64,000 bases of DNA from Callorhinus ursinus (lineage: Eukaryota; Chordata; Mammalia; Carnivora; Otariidae), in NCBI RefSeq assembly GCF_003265705.1, contig NW_020313045.1, positions 2,776,298 to 2,840,297 of the forward strand, given 5' to 3'. Numbering within the stretch: position 1 is the stretch's first letter; every line of letters starts with the position of its first letter. Made by a program: the position numbers and the translations under genes. The notes beneath the pieces were generated by a model that saw only the letters and a list, made by a program, of their open reading frames with translations, had not been told where the DNA came from and made no database searches. Positions 50,611 through 62,091 of this stretch are shown one piece after another.

Positions 50611-51129
50611 CACTGACCCACAGAACTAGGAATATAGATCAAGATTCTATGTTAACTTGCTCAAAAATTACTGAGACCAAGCCTGTTATATCTAATTGTA
50701 CTTTGTTTCCAACTCATTTAAAAAATGTTTATATGAATCAGTGGTATCATCATATGCCTAAATTTGTCTTTGCCTTCTCAACATATATTCTTGCTCATTT
50801 TATTCCCTTCCTAAAGATATCAATGCCCCTCTACCCTTTTTGCTTCTGTTCTCCCATAGGTAATCCATGCTCAACCATGTTGAAATGCTGCCTAAATTCA
50901 AACACTCTCGCATCTCCATTAATATGTACAAGAGGTTCTCTAAGCCTACAACACTGCCCCCCACCTCCCACTTCTCCATTTGATAAAGTAATGTCTTTGA
51001 GATTAAACTCAAGTACTACTATCTCTAGGTAGCCTGCATGTACATGTACATGTACACACACACACAGTCCTCAAACTGTTAGGCACTCAGTTTTCGTGTC
51101 TCACACCTTACACACCATATTATCATTCT

Positions 51130-51300
51130 TGGTCTAGTAGTACACCTATAATGTCTACTTTAGTAGATTGAACTTACCAAATCTGTCTTCTCTACTAAAG
51201 ATGAGTGCAGAGATTGGTCTTATTCATCTCTGTATCCCTAGTATCTACTAGTACAATTCCTGGCACATAGTAAATACTCAAATGCTTTCAAGAATTCAAT
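51130..51300 (+). repeat. L2 3'-end remnant
   Basis: The pattern ttcatctctgtatccctagt and attcctggcacatagtaaat is the usual L2 terminus. A SINE follows. Confidence 0.55.
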
Positions 51301-51306
51301 AATGTC

Positions 51307-51490
51307 GGGGCACCTGGATGGCTCAGTCAGTTAAGTATCTGCCTTTGGCTCAGGTCATGACCCCAGGGTCCTGGGATCGAGCCCCACATTGGGCTCCCTG
51401 CTCAGTGGGGAGTCTGCTTCTCCCTCTTCCGCTGCCCCTCCCCCTCCATCTGTGCTCTCTGTCTCTCTATCAAATAAATAAATATTTAAA
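51307..51490 (+). mobile_element. Can-SINE
   Basis: Forward copy, head ggggcacctggatggctcag. CAATAATGT lies on both sides. Confidence 0.93.
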
Positions 51491-51646
51491 AAAATACAAT
51501 AATGTAACACAAAACAAATAAAAACTCCTTGATCCTTAATAGTTACTCCAAAGGCTGAGATTCAAAAGCATTCTAAGCAATAATATATCACTTTTATGCT
51601 GTAAGAAGCTCCCACTGAACTGTCCACTTAAAAATAGTTAAAATAG

Positions 51647-51851
51647 GGGCACCTGGGTGGCTCAGTTGGTTAAGCGTCTGCCTTCAGTTCAGGTCAGGAT
51701 CCCAGGGTCCTGGGATCGAGCCCCGCATCATGGCATCATTGGGCTCCTTGCTCAGTGGGGAGCCTGTTTCTCCTTCTGCCCCCTCCTCCCCTGCTTGTGC
51801 TCTCTCGCGCGCTCACTCTCTAATAAATAAATAAAACCTTTAAAAAAATAA
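51647..51851 (+). mobile_element. Can-SINE
   Basis: Forward copy. TTAAAATAG at 51638-51646 and 51852-51860. The body has a small internal expansion (gcatcatggcatcattggg). Confidence 0.93.
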
Positions 51852-52009
51852 TTAAAATAGTATATCTTATGTATATTTTACCACACAAAAAATGCCTCAG
51901 TGATCCAATTTAAAGTTTAATTCCCAGTTATCCTCCCCAAAATCCTACTTTCATTGAGAAGTGATTTTACAAAGGGCCTGTATTACAACACAGTAGTTAA
52001 AACTACGGA

Positions 52010-52195
52010 CTCTGAAAATAAGACTAGTAAAAGATTGGAATCCTGGCTTTATCACTTCCTAGCTATGTAATCTTAGGCAAATCATTTAATCACTTGAAGC
52101 TCAGTTTCTTCACCTTTAAAACGGAGACTGTAATAGTATTGATCTCATAGAACTACTATAAAATAACACACACAGAGCACTGTGTAAACAGTTTT
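52010..52195 (+). repeat. MIR
   Basis: Forward: ggaatcctggctttatcact, agctatgtaatcttaggcaa and ctcagtttcttcacctttaa. Confidence 0.75.
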
Positions 52196-52370
52196 CAATC
52201 TGTGCTCCTTGGAGCAATGGGTAATGTTTAGCCACTGAAAGGAAGAGAGGGCTTTAGGCCTCACCTTCCCCCATTTCCTCACCAATAAAAGATTTCTCCC
52301 TGAATATTCCGCTTTTATATATCTTACAGATTGAGCTTTCGAGTAGTATTTTCAAAAAACAAAGGATTCA

Positions 52371-52486
52371 GGGGTGCCTGGCTGACTCAGTTGGTAGAGC
52401 ATGCAAGTCTTGATCTCAGGGTTGAAGTCTGGGCCCCACACTGGGTGTGGAGATTACTTAAAAATAAAATCTTAAAAAAAAAAAAG
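52371..52486 (+). mobile_element. Short Can-SINE variant
   Basis: Forward tRNA-like head (ggtgcctggctgactcagtt ... ggtagagcatgcaagtcttg) leads directly to a short body and poly-A. Same short class as 35248-35381. Confidence 0.85.
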
Positions 52487-52924
52487 GACTCCTTGCTTTA
52501 AAAGACCTGAAAACCAGTAATGTAAATAGCACTCACTTAATGTTTATATTAACATCCCCCTCTGCAGATAGCGATTTACTAAATTCAATTACTTACTTTG
52601 TTGGCATTCACACTTAATTTAGTCTCACTTTGCATCTCATAGAAAGGGAAATCTTTAAAACATAATCTCATCTCTACTCTTGGTAAAAGATGATTGAGGA
52701 TAACTAATTTTGGGCTGATACTGAAAATAGACTGTAAGTTTCCTAGCTGCTAATGAGTCAGGTCAAGTTGTCTATTTGAAGTAGTCCTGAACATCAATCA
52801 TACCCCTAACCAAATTAAGTATAAATATATATTATAAAACCAAACAAATTTCAATTAATGTTAAAAACAGGAAATTGATTTAAATGCACAATTTTCCAAA
52901 GTTTGAAATACACTAAAAATTGAG

Positions 52925-53040
52925 ACCCAGGTTGATTATTACCACCTAACTCGCAGGGTTGTTGAATGGTTTAGAAATATACACAGTTTAGAAATACATT
53001 GAAAGTTCCTAAAATAAAGAAAGCACTTAATAAATGCAGC
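52925..53040 (+). repeat. MIR 3' fragment
   Basis: Wording: attattaccacctaactcgc, agggttgttgaatggttta and agcacttaataaatgcagc. Confidence 0.5.
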
Positions 53041-53489
53041 TTTTCCTCTCATATCTGTCATCTCACTTCTGATTTCCCAAGAGTCATTCAAACTCTCCCA
53101 TGACTATTAAGCTTCTCCAGACCTCCTCTGATTCTTCTAATAATCTCTAATGCTTCAATATGCTGACCAGTTTCAGTTCACTCAGCCCACCATACTCTAT
53201 TAACAACACCAATGTAATGTGACCTCCAGACCTCAGTCCAATTCAGTTCACATTTCTGCATATTTATAATACTTGTTATATGCCTGGCAGAGTATTAATA
53301 CAAGGTTAATTCCAATCTGTACCTTCAATGTGGTCCTTGCTTTTGCTGAGAAAGTGTTTAAATTCATTTCCCTTTGCTTCTAGGTTATCTCCTCAAGCCT
53401 TCTCCTAACTCCCCCAATCTCACCCAAGGAGAATTCTGCCTCTTCCATATTCTTCTGAGGCTTTCCAGTTGAAACTCACCAGTCACCTT

Positions 53490-54160
53490 TTTAGAAGCAT
53501 GTTATCTATCTTTGCTTCTGTTCTTTCCCTTCTAGCTGTTCTCAAAAGAGGAAGCATGACTTTCTTCCAAAGATACACTTTCACCTCTTAATACCATTCC
53601 ATCTAGCTTTTAAGCAACTTGCACCCAAATACATTCCAACTCTGTCTAGAATCTTTAATCATCCCCTTGCAATTACCTGCTTCCCTTCTAACTTTAGGCA
53701 GTAGGTCTCTCCTACCTTAACAAACATGTACACACAAAATCATCTATGTCTATCCTTCCATTCAGTGACAAATATTGAGAATAAGTGATCCACTGCCTCC
53801 ATTTTCCAAATACCCACTTGCCTGTTAACCTCTTGTACTTTACTTTCTGCCCTCATAAAATTACTGCAACTATATTTTCAAGGGTGACTAATAAACTCCT
53901 AGGCAAATCCCAATGTTCTCTCAATCCCCGTCTGACCACTAAGAAAACACTTGCCAACACTAACAAAAGTGACAGAAGCTAAACTCAAAAATGCCATCTT
54001 CTATATGAAGCCTCCAATCATCCATGCATCTCCATCTATCATATACTATTTTGGCACTGAATGCTTAAAAAACAAGGCCCATGACTTATTCATCTGCGGT
54101 ACCAGTTAACAGCCTGATTGGCCTATAACAAAAGCTGTTTAAATGTTTCCTGAATTCAGT
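53490..54160 (+). repeat. L2 remnant
   Basis: C/T-rich decayed L2 coding and 3' wording, for example ttttcaagggtgactaataa and caaggcccatgacttattca. No open frame of note. Confidence 0.45.
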
Positions 54161-55079
54161 TCAAGTAACCCCTCTGCCTTCTGGAAATTCTCTCAGCTTC
54201 TATGACACTACACTTAGATTTTCTTTCTTACGGCTTTCCTTGCCTTTCTGATTCATTTAAAGTAGTTTAATAGACATAAGATTTTACGCAGTGACTTCAT
54301 TTCTATCAAATCCATTTACTTAGCATTTCGAATTCAGTCAAATGTTGACACATCTTCCTCAACGTATCTTCTAAGATGCGATTTCACATTCAAATCTTTG
54401 AGAAACTCAATTCCATTTTTCTTGGAATACTATAAATTATTAAAAACATTTTTTTTCTTACTACTAGAATAAAATAAAGATATAAAACTCAATTTCCCAC
54501 TACTTTAATGAGACCATATAGCATTTCATTGCCTTCCTTGAAGTCTCTGACCAAAAGCATACCAAGAAAGCAATAGCTTGGGTCCCTATATACAAGTGAT
54601 GCATATCCCTATTAGTAGCCCTGTGAGCTTTGGCCATTTCTGACATAACTTGCCCTCCTCCTTCTCCAGGGCCTTATTTCAAACTATCATGTACATTTCA
54701 CCTAACAGTAACCAAATTCACTTTGGCTAAAAGTTTTTTCCTATCTTTTTCAAGATTTCTTTAATAACGTTATACTTTTTTTTGTTCTTTCCAAACCATA
54801 TCCCCTACAGTGCTGTACTAGTCACCGTATTTCAAAACCAAACATTTTTAAGGATAGAGAAAAGATGGTATCTTATTTGATTATAACTTTGAAAACAAAA
54901 AACTATGCTTTGTTTGAATATGCTGTAATCCAACAGGCACAACAGAGGTACTAATTTATGTCTCATTTAGGTAGAATATAGCTATCCATAACCAAACATT
55001 CATCTTTGGAGATTTTTTAAAAAGAACACAAGATTTTTCAAATACTGTATAGTGGTATTTGAATCAAACCACATAACAA

Positions 55080-55862
55080 TATAAGCAACTGGCATTCTCA
55101 TACACTGCTAAAAGAAGTATAAATTGGAACAAATCTGGAAAAAGATACAGCATTATTGGTAAAGTTGAATATACGCATACCCATAACCAATTTTTCTACT
55201 TCTAGAAATATATATGCCACAGAAATGTGTGCACACCAAAAGTCATGTACAGAAATGCTCATATCAGTATTATTCAGAACACTTCCAAACTGAAAACATG
55301 TTCATCCTACATTAGAATCAACAGCAATGAGAATGATTGAACTACTTTTACATGGAAAAACACAGATTGGGCGCCTTGGTGGCTCAGTGGGTTAGCTTCG
55401 GCTCAGGTCATGATCCCAGGGTTCTGGGATCGAGTCCTGCATCAGGATCCTTGCTCCATAGGGAGTCTGCTTCTCCCTCTGCCCCCTTTCCCACTCGTTC
55501 TCTCAATCTTTCTCTCTCTCTCAAATAAATAAATAAAATCTTTAAAAATAAAAACAGATTAGTCTCAGAGATAATATTAAGCAAAAGAACACACACTATA
55601 TGATTTCACTTATATAAAGTTGAAACAGAACCAAAACTACTCTATGGTTTTAGAAGTCAGCACGGTGGTTACCTCTGGGAGACTGAAAGGGGGTGATGAT
55701 TGGAAGGGAGTGAGAGGAGCTTGGGGGTTGCCAATAACATTCTATTCCTTGACCTAGGTAGTGGTTACAGAGATGTTTACTTTGTAATAAATTATAGAGC
55801 TATAAATTTATGACATATACTTTTCTGAATGTCACTTATAACTTATCAAAAAAATTAAAAAC
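55080..55862 (+). repeat. Old L1 3' end split by a Can-SINE
   Basis: Wording: actggcattctcatacactg, tgcacaccaaaagtcatgta, and after the SINE, actatatgatttcacttata and tcagcacggtggttacctct, ending in an A-rich tail. Confidence 0.7.
55369..55549 (+). mobile_element. Can-SINE
   Basis: Forward copy with about ten bases missing in the head (gggttagcttcggctcagg). Flanks aaacacagatt and aaaaacagatt, one mismatch. Confidence 0.93.
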
Positions 55863-56896
55863 CTAATTGAACCAAGATGAATCATAAATAAATATTTATA
55901 AGTCACCATTTAGAGTACATGTCATTCAAAACAATATTGGTAAGCAAATATAGGATGGTTTCTGAAAAGACTTAAAAGTAAACTCCGTTTACTACTCATC
56001 TGAACAGGTGTTCACCAAATCAGAACTAAGTGTATTCTTGTATTTGGATATGCAGTGAATTCACTAAATTATGCAACCTCTGAAATAAAATATTCCCTAA
56101 TACTAGAAAGCTCAGGCAACTCAGTTTCTCTGTAGCTCAGTTTCTTCATCTATAAAACAGACTAAAAAAGTGTACCAAATATAGAATCTTGAATTCCTAA
56201 ATTTGTTTTATGGAAAGCTGTCCAGTTCCTTGATTGAAGAAAAAATTTTAATGAATAAATATTTAATTGCTGTTTTAAAGATAAATACTGCAAAAGATAA
56301 CATAACTGAAAAAATACACTAAATTCCAGCTAATTCCATGAAAGAGTAACTTTGAATTTACTTAGTAATGTGTAATAAAGCACAAAATTTTAAGATAAAA
56401 CAAAGTTTATGCAAAATATATGAAACCTAACCATTATCCTAATGATTTTTTCCTTCTTCTTATAAAAGAATAGATACATTAACAGTTATCTTTCAGAAGC
56501 ACAACCATTTATTTCCAATAGAATAAAATTTAATATACTTTATACTGCAGCTTAGTTAGGTAAACTAAACTGAAATGACCACTGAACAAGAAAAATAATC
56601 TTTTTTTTCTCTTCAGATTTCAAACTGGGTCCCTTTGTAGCAATAACAATATTTAAAATTCCCGGTTAAAAAAAGTTTTAAAAGTACAGTAAAAAAAAAA
56701 AATCTTACTATTTGCTAAGTTAATAATGACAAAGTATAACAGAAACATCAGTATCTATAGTTATTTGATAAATAATAGCTCCTAATGCCCTGCACTTAAA
56801 ATTTTTACTCATAAACACCAGAAGTCTCATTACAAATGATAAATATAATATCAGGCTGCCTACAAGCTAATAACTTTAAAGAGTGCCACTTTCTTT

Positions 56897-57095
56897 TTCT
56901 TTCTTTTTTTTTTTTTTAAGATTTTATTTATTTGAGAGAGACAGAGAGAGAGAAAGCACAAGCAGGGGAGGGGCAGAGGGAGAAGCAGGCTTCCCGGGGA
57001 GCAGGGAGCGCGATGCGGGGCTGGATCCCAGGATCCTGAGATCATGACCTGAGCCAAAGGCAGACGTTTAACCAACTGAGCCACCCAGGCACCCA
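56897..57095 (-). mobile_element. Can-SINE, first of two at one target site
   Basis: Reverse copy. AGAGTGCCACTTTCTT precedes it (56880-56895) and follows it (57096-57111). Confidence 0.95.
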
Positions 57096-57111
57096 AGAGT
57101 GCCACTTTCTT

Positions 57112-57316
57112 TATTTTTATTTACTTATTTATTTTTTAAAGATTTTATTTGACAGAGAGAGAGAGAGACAGCAAGAGAGGGAACACAAGCGGGGGAGTGG
57201 GAGAGGGAGAAGCAGGCTTCCCACGGAGCAGGGATCCCGAGGCGGGGGCTCAATCCCAGGACCCTGAGATCATGACCTGAGCTGAAGGCAGTCGCTTAAC
57301 CAACCCAGGCGCCCCT
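57112..57316 (-). mobile_element. Can-SINE, second of two at one target site
   Basis: Reverse copy starting in T-rich sequence after the second target copy. A third copy of AGAGTGCCACTTTCTT follows at 57317-57332. The head complement has lost a few bases (accaacccaggcgcccc). Confidence 0.95.
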
Positions 57317-57649
57317 AGAGTGCCACTTTCTTAAGAACATCAAGATTATAAGACTTTTGAATTCTGCACCATCACCCAAATAATATCAAAACCCATCTAA
57401 TACTACAGATTTTTTCTCAAACCTTATCTAATATAATCTGTATTAAGAAAATTTTCACAAACTTTCAAAAGTTGAACTGTATTTTTAAAAGATCGTTTCA
57501 GTTACTAATTCTCCTAACACAAATATGAAGCTTGCTATTCTCAAAACACATTATAAGTATGTTGTAATATGATGTCATATATATAGTTAAACCTATTCCA
57601 ATGGAGGCATCTATCATTCAGATAAAGGTAGCGACCCCACCCCACCGCC

Positions 57650-58490
57650 TTCTACCTTCTGAAGCTCTTGCCTAGGAATGGTGTTCAAAACTTAATTTCT
57701 TGCCAAACCTTTTCTTCTCATGTTCATCTCAGTAAATCTCACCATCATCTTTCTAGGTCCTCAAGTCAGGGGAACCTGGAGGTCACTTCGACATCTTTCC
57801 TTTAACATCCAATACGTCATGAAGTTGTCAATGGCCCTGCCACTTCCATCTCCTGTCTCTGTCAAATCAGATGCTACTGCTACCCTAGGGCCAGCCACCA
57901 TCATCTTACCTCAACAACTGTAGTAGTAGTTTTTGCTTTCATCCTTGCCTTTCTCTAATCCATTCTTAACCAAAATGTCATTCTTAACAATCTAAAGCAT
58001 AGCACTCCTCTACTTCAAAATCTTCAAAGATTGATTGCAACATCTTCAGTAAAACCCAGGTCTTCAAAATGCCCTGCAATGCCCTGTATGATCTGCTCTC
58101 TGCCTAGCTCTCATCTTGCATGATTTTCCCTTATTATTATACTCCTGCCACCCTGAACTTCTTTTTCTTCCAACATATTAAGCTCTTTCTTGCCTTCATA
58201 CATATTCTTCTCTCTTCCAAGAAACTCTTTCCCTATCTAGCTTATTCTTTATCTTGACTTAAATATCACCACCTGAGAGAGACCTTTCTGACCACACAAT
58301 CTACAATCCTCCCCATTTTTTTCCCAGCAGTCTGTGAAAAAGGAAGACCTTTACTGAATTCATTACAAGTTGTAATTTTACATTTGTTATTTACTTGCCC
58401 ATTACGTTTCCACTATTAGACTATAAATTCTACAAAGGTAGGAATCACTTAATAAATTTGTTATATAATAAACTGATTAATAAAGGAATC
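57650..58490 (+). repeat. L2, long 3' portion
   Basis: Typical order: tcatccttgcctttctctaa, aatgccctgtatgatctgct, ccaagaaactctttccctat, gagacctttctgaccacaca and attagactataaattctaca. Heavily diverged. Confidence 0.7.
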
Positions 58491-59829
58491 ACTTAATAAA
58501 TTAATCTGTTTAATGAATGGATGTGAGTGACCTGGAGTTCAGAGAATGAATTATAGCTCAAAGTGGCTTCCCCTTCTCTGAGTTTCCCCTTATCACTTGA
58601 TCAGCTTTCCAACTGTTTCTAAAAGGGAGGAGCAAAAAGTGCTCCCACAAAATTAAAAGCAATACAGTGTAGATAAGGTCAGGAAGTTGCACATGATATG
58701 TCAAATGAGTGAGACAAATAATAATGCTATGGTCTCATGGGAAGGAGAAATCCCTAAGGGCTACAATGACAAGGGATGATCTTATTCGCAAGGTGGAATT
58801 TGACTTGAGTATTCACAGACTGGTAAAATTCGGGGGTAGAATGGATGGGAGCGAAGCCCAAACAAGTAAAAAGAAACATGGTGTCAGAAGATAGTTACAA
58901 AATTGGAATGGGGCAACTTATATTCACAGAGTAAGTGTAAAAAAGCTAAATCTTCTATCATGTAAGAAATCTGTATGGGTAAGACAGGTTAATCAGCTTA
59001 AAACCATGACAGCTACAGAACATTTAAAAGGTTGTAACAAAATCATTGTCTCCTCAGTGTCCATAAATCTCTTGATTCCAATTTTTGGCTTTCAAAGTTT
59101 TTCAAACACTTATGACATTAGTTTCATAATTCATTTTCACTCTAACCAAATGCCTTAAGTTTCCATATTCTTACCAATGTTCTGTATTCACTATACTGAC
59201 ATATGATGGAATTTCCCCAGTAGATCTATTATTTCATTTTTCTTTTATACTTTAACCTCTCTAGGATTTCATTTTTGTCCTCTATTTAGTTGATTTTTTC
59301 TCCCACTACATTTATATGAGTAACACATATAACCCTTCAGAATATCTAAAATGTCACATGTACCAAAATTTTTAATTATTGAAACTTCAACAGATTTTAC
59401 CTCTAAGTCTGTAATGCTTCTTTATTTCCTACCTCCTAAATTTATACATTAAGCCCTTCCTTCAGTTCTATCTGGTTTCCATAGGTAAACTGCCAAGGTC
59501 TAGTTTAATGTCTTATAGAAGGCATTCAGTTACATTAGAAAAGGGATTTGGAGTTAAAAGTCTCTAAAGACACTTCCAAGTTCAAAATTCTAGGATTTTA
59601 TTAAATTTGTCATGAGCTTTTTTTTTTTAAACACTGCTTCCTTCATTCATACCTGCCCACTTGAGCTTATTCTTTTAAAAATGTTCTTTTAAGGTAAGAC
59701 CAACTATACCTCTATTTGTTCCAAAACCGCTGCCTTTTCTTATACTTAAACCCAGGCATAATTTTTATATTTCAAAGGACAGATCTAATGGACTCCTCAG
59801 AATTGGAGAACTGTAAAATTCAAGAAAAC

Positions 59830-59940
59830 ATGGGTTCACAGAGGTTAAGAAATCTGACTATAGCTATACAGCTAGTAAAGTGACAAAGTCCTGATTCTCT
59901 CCAATCAGAACTCCTTCCAAGTCAAGAAGGCTTTACTAGT
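59830..59940 (-). repeat. MIR fragment
   Basis: Reverse wording: ttcacagaggttaagaaatc, tatacagctagtaaagtgac and tcctgattctctccaatcag. Confidence 0.5.
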
Positions 59941-60427
59941 TATACCAGCATAATTTTTTTTCCCTAATGCTATTTCTTATGTCCTTAGGACACAACTTCC
60001 CCTAGTTAATCAATCACAAGGTTTTTATTTTTTAACTCTACAACACCCACTCTCCTGAAACTGTTCAGAATGACAAACATAACTCTATCAAATCTGGGAG
60101 GCGACTACTTTTTTCCCCCAGAGCATTTCATGTTTATATTACATGACCTGTAGTTCAGAGGAAACTCACCAAGCTAATATGTTGTAGTACACTATAGCTA
60201 CTTAATGTGAAGTGTCTAAGCAATGGAAGCAGAGACAAAGTCTTGGAAGATACAGAATACATGTTTAATTTGCTTAGAACAAGTATTTATCCAATATCTA
60301 TCATACGGAAGGCTCTATGCTATTAGCAAAAAGTCCCACTTAATTTCAAGTTCTGTAAATCTAACAGAAATGAAGAAACACTATGTTCACCCTTTTGCAC
60401 TGAAACCCCCTCCCCCCAAAACTAAAA

Positions 60428-60444
60428 CGCGCGCGCGCGCGCGC

Positions 60445-60490
<46 letters not shown>
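60428..60490. repeat. (CG)n followed by (AC)n dinucleotide tract
   Basis: An alternating C-G run at 60428-60446, two A, then an alternating A-C run to 60490 and a CCCTCCCT tract. All of it is alternating purine-pyrimidine, about 1.3 kb inside intron 1. Confidence 0.95.
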
Positions 60491-60492
<2 letters not shown>

Positions 60493-61518
60493 CCTCCCTC
60501 CCTCCAAAATGTGGAATCCCCACCCCCGACCGGGTAAGTACCTTCTGTACATTTAAGTGTTTGCAGACCTAGCCGTTGTTTTTTTTTTTAAAGTACCTGT
60601 ACAATCGTGCACAGTTTAGGTAGAATAACATTACACAAGGTAAGCCCTTTTTTCTGTTCAAGATCCTAGTCGGTTAAGTAGAACTGGAGTTTGAAATCAG
60701 AGAAAAGGAAAGGTGAAAAGTAGCATGCAAAACTGAGAAACTAAACTGTGATAGTGATTAATGAAAATAAACTTTATTTAATACGGGGCAATCCTTAGGT
60801 AGTTACGAGTATTTTTCATATAATGGAGAAAAGTCACAGCAGTGTCAAATCCCAGACTCCCAGGAAAGTAACTGTGTTAACACTGTTAATATCACAATTT
60901 AAGAATTTTTTTGGTCTACTTTGTTCCGAAAAGTTTTATTTTTCTTAAAAAAAAAAAAAAAAGGCAAAACAGAACCAAAAAAGGAACAAACAGAAACCAC
61001 CCTGAGCTGGCGACTGCGACGACAGGCCAGTAAGACACCCAGGCTTTCCGGGTCGTGCTTGGCTTTGGGATGGATGTCCGCGAAGACAGCCCTGGAACCA
61101 CCCATCACGTCCCACACCCAGAGCCCAAGAAAGCGGCAGCAGCCGCGGGGTCCGGGCCCCACTGCAGACGTGGAGAGGCCCTCGGGGCTGCCCCTCGGGG
61201 TGAAGGATCACAGGAAAGGCAGTGCGGTCGTAACCCGGCAGGCAAGGCCCGGGAAAGCGCCGGGGGCGTCCCGGGCTCGGGGACACCCAGCGCTCGCGCG
61301 GGACGCCCTGTCATGAGTCACGGAGGCGAGAAAGCAGGCGGGCGGGGGAAGAGGCTGCAGGATGGAGGGAAGCCCGACCCTCGGGAGGGAAGCGGGCAGA
61401 CCGGGAGGCCCCGACCTCGCGCGGGGCGGGGAAGCGGAGCCCTGCCCACCCTGCCCTCACCTCCGCCCGACGCAACAGGCGCGGCGGCCAGGTCCCGACC
61501 CCAGGGTCTGCGGGCCGG

Positions 61519-61541
61519 AGGGGGGGTGGGGGGGGCGGGGG
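61519..61541 (+). repeat. G-rich tract with G-quadruplex potential
   Basis: The plus strand carries runs of 7, 9 and 5 G separated by single T or C bases, downstream of CHD9 exon 1. It lies on the opposite strand from the G20 tract, so the two G-rich stretches face different templates. Confidence 0.6.
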
Positions 61542-61688
61542 CAGCAGCCCGCAGCCATGACAGGCGCGGGGCGGGCCGCGAGCGGGCTGGGCCGCACGTG
61601 CGGGCAGAGCCCCCTCCCCGGCCTCGCCGCGCGCCCAGCCGTCCCCGGGCGCGGGCCCCTTACCCCCGGCGGCGGCGGCGCGGCCCGG

Positions 61689-61708
61689 CCCCCCCCCCCC
61701 CCCCCCCC
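61689..61708. repeat. Run of 20 C (G20 on the CHD9 sense strand)
   Basis: Twenty uninterrupted cytosines on the plus strand lie 25-45 bp inside intron 1 from donor A. The CHD9 non-template strand is therefore G20, with clear potential for a G-quadruplex or R-loop. Homopolymer length here is also the base call most open to sequencing error. Confidence 0.85.
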
Positions 61709-61741
61709 GGCCGAGCGGCGGCGGCGGCGGCACGTACTCAC

Positions 61742-61771
61742 CGCCGCTCGCTGGCTCTCAGGCTTCGCCAT
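61742..61771 (-). other. Candidate CHD9 exon 1 3' end (donor A) with an upstream ATG
   Basis: A strong donor, GTGAGTACG on the minus strand (complement 61733-61741), follows exon-like GC-rich sequence. The marked interval is the last 30 nt of the proposed exon and begins with ATG, reading M-A-K-P-E-S-Q-R-A-A. Splicing to the exon 2 acceptor adds five codons and then TGA, whose bases overlap the next upstream ATG (ATGA). The 5' end of the exon is not determinable by eye. Whether this donor is used is inferred from the splice consensus and its place in the CpG island. Confidence 0.6.
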
Positions 61772-61983
61772 GACTGAGGCGCCCCCGCCGCCCCCCGCCT
61801 CGACCGAGACTGACACGCGCGGCTGTCCGGGCGGGGGCGGCCTCAGGCGACCACCCGGCTGACAGAACCCGCCCCCGCCTCTCCCCACCAGTTGAGCAGC
61901 GGCTGCTGCCCCGCGGTGCCCCCAGGCTTCCTCCCCACGCCTGGGGCGGCGGGTGGCAACGGCGGGCGGCGGCGGCGGCGACG

Positions 61984-61992
61984 GCACTTACC
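61984..61992 (-). other. Candidate alternative CHD9 exon 1 donor (donor B)
   Basis: The minus strand reads GCCG followed by GTAAGTGC, a near-consensus 5' splice site 250 bp upstream of donor A. The last exonic base would be 61992. It could end an alternative first exon starting in the CCAAT-box region around 62.0-62.2 kb. No ATG lies in the 20 nt before it. Usage is unproven. Confidence 0.5.
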
Positions 61993-62091
61993 GGCGGCGC
62001 GGCCAGGCCCCCCTGTCAGCGCGGGGCCGGGAGGGAGAGGAGGGAGGAGTGAAGGGGCACCGCCTCCCCCGCGCCGCCACGCACCCGCCTG

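Larger units (their letters stand above)
32870..61741 (-). other. CHD9: CHD9 intron 1
   Basis: This is the interval between donor A and the exon 2 acceptor, about 28.9 kb. It is AT-rich and carries a full-length dead L1, an older L1, L2/MIR remnants and at least thirteen Can-SINEs. No internal exon was recognised, although non-coding alternative exons cannot be excluded by eye. If donor B is used the intron extends to 61991. Confidence 0.75.

Noticed and set aside
6585..57316. CRISPR-like repeated units
   Set aside because: The repeated text is dispersed Can-SINE in both orientations with irregular spacing of kilobases. This is a mammalian nuclear locus.
60361..60552. Frame of poly-(Cys-Val) and Thr-His repeats
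   Set aside because: Translation of the (CG)n-(AC)n simple repeat.
61055..61862. Long plus-strand open frames (166-240 codons) in the CpG island
   Set aside because: Low-complexity Pro/Arg/Gly/Ala translations open on both strands at once are typical of GC-rich DNA with few stop codons. No domain or splice support.
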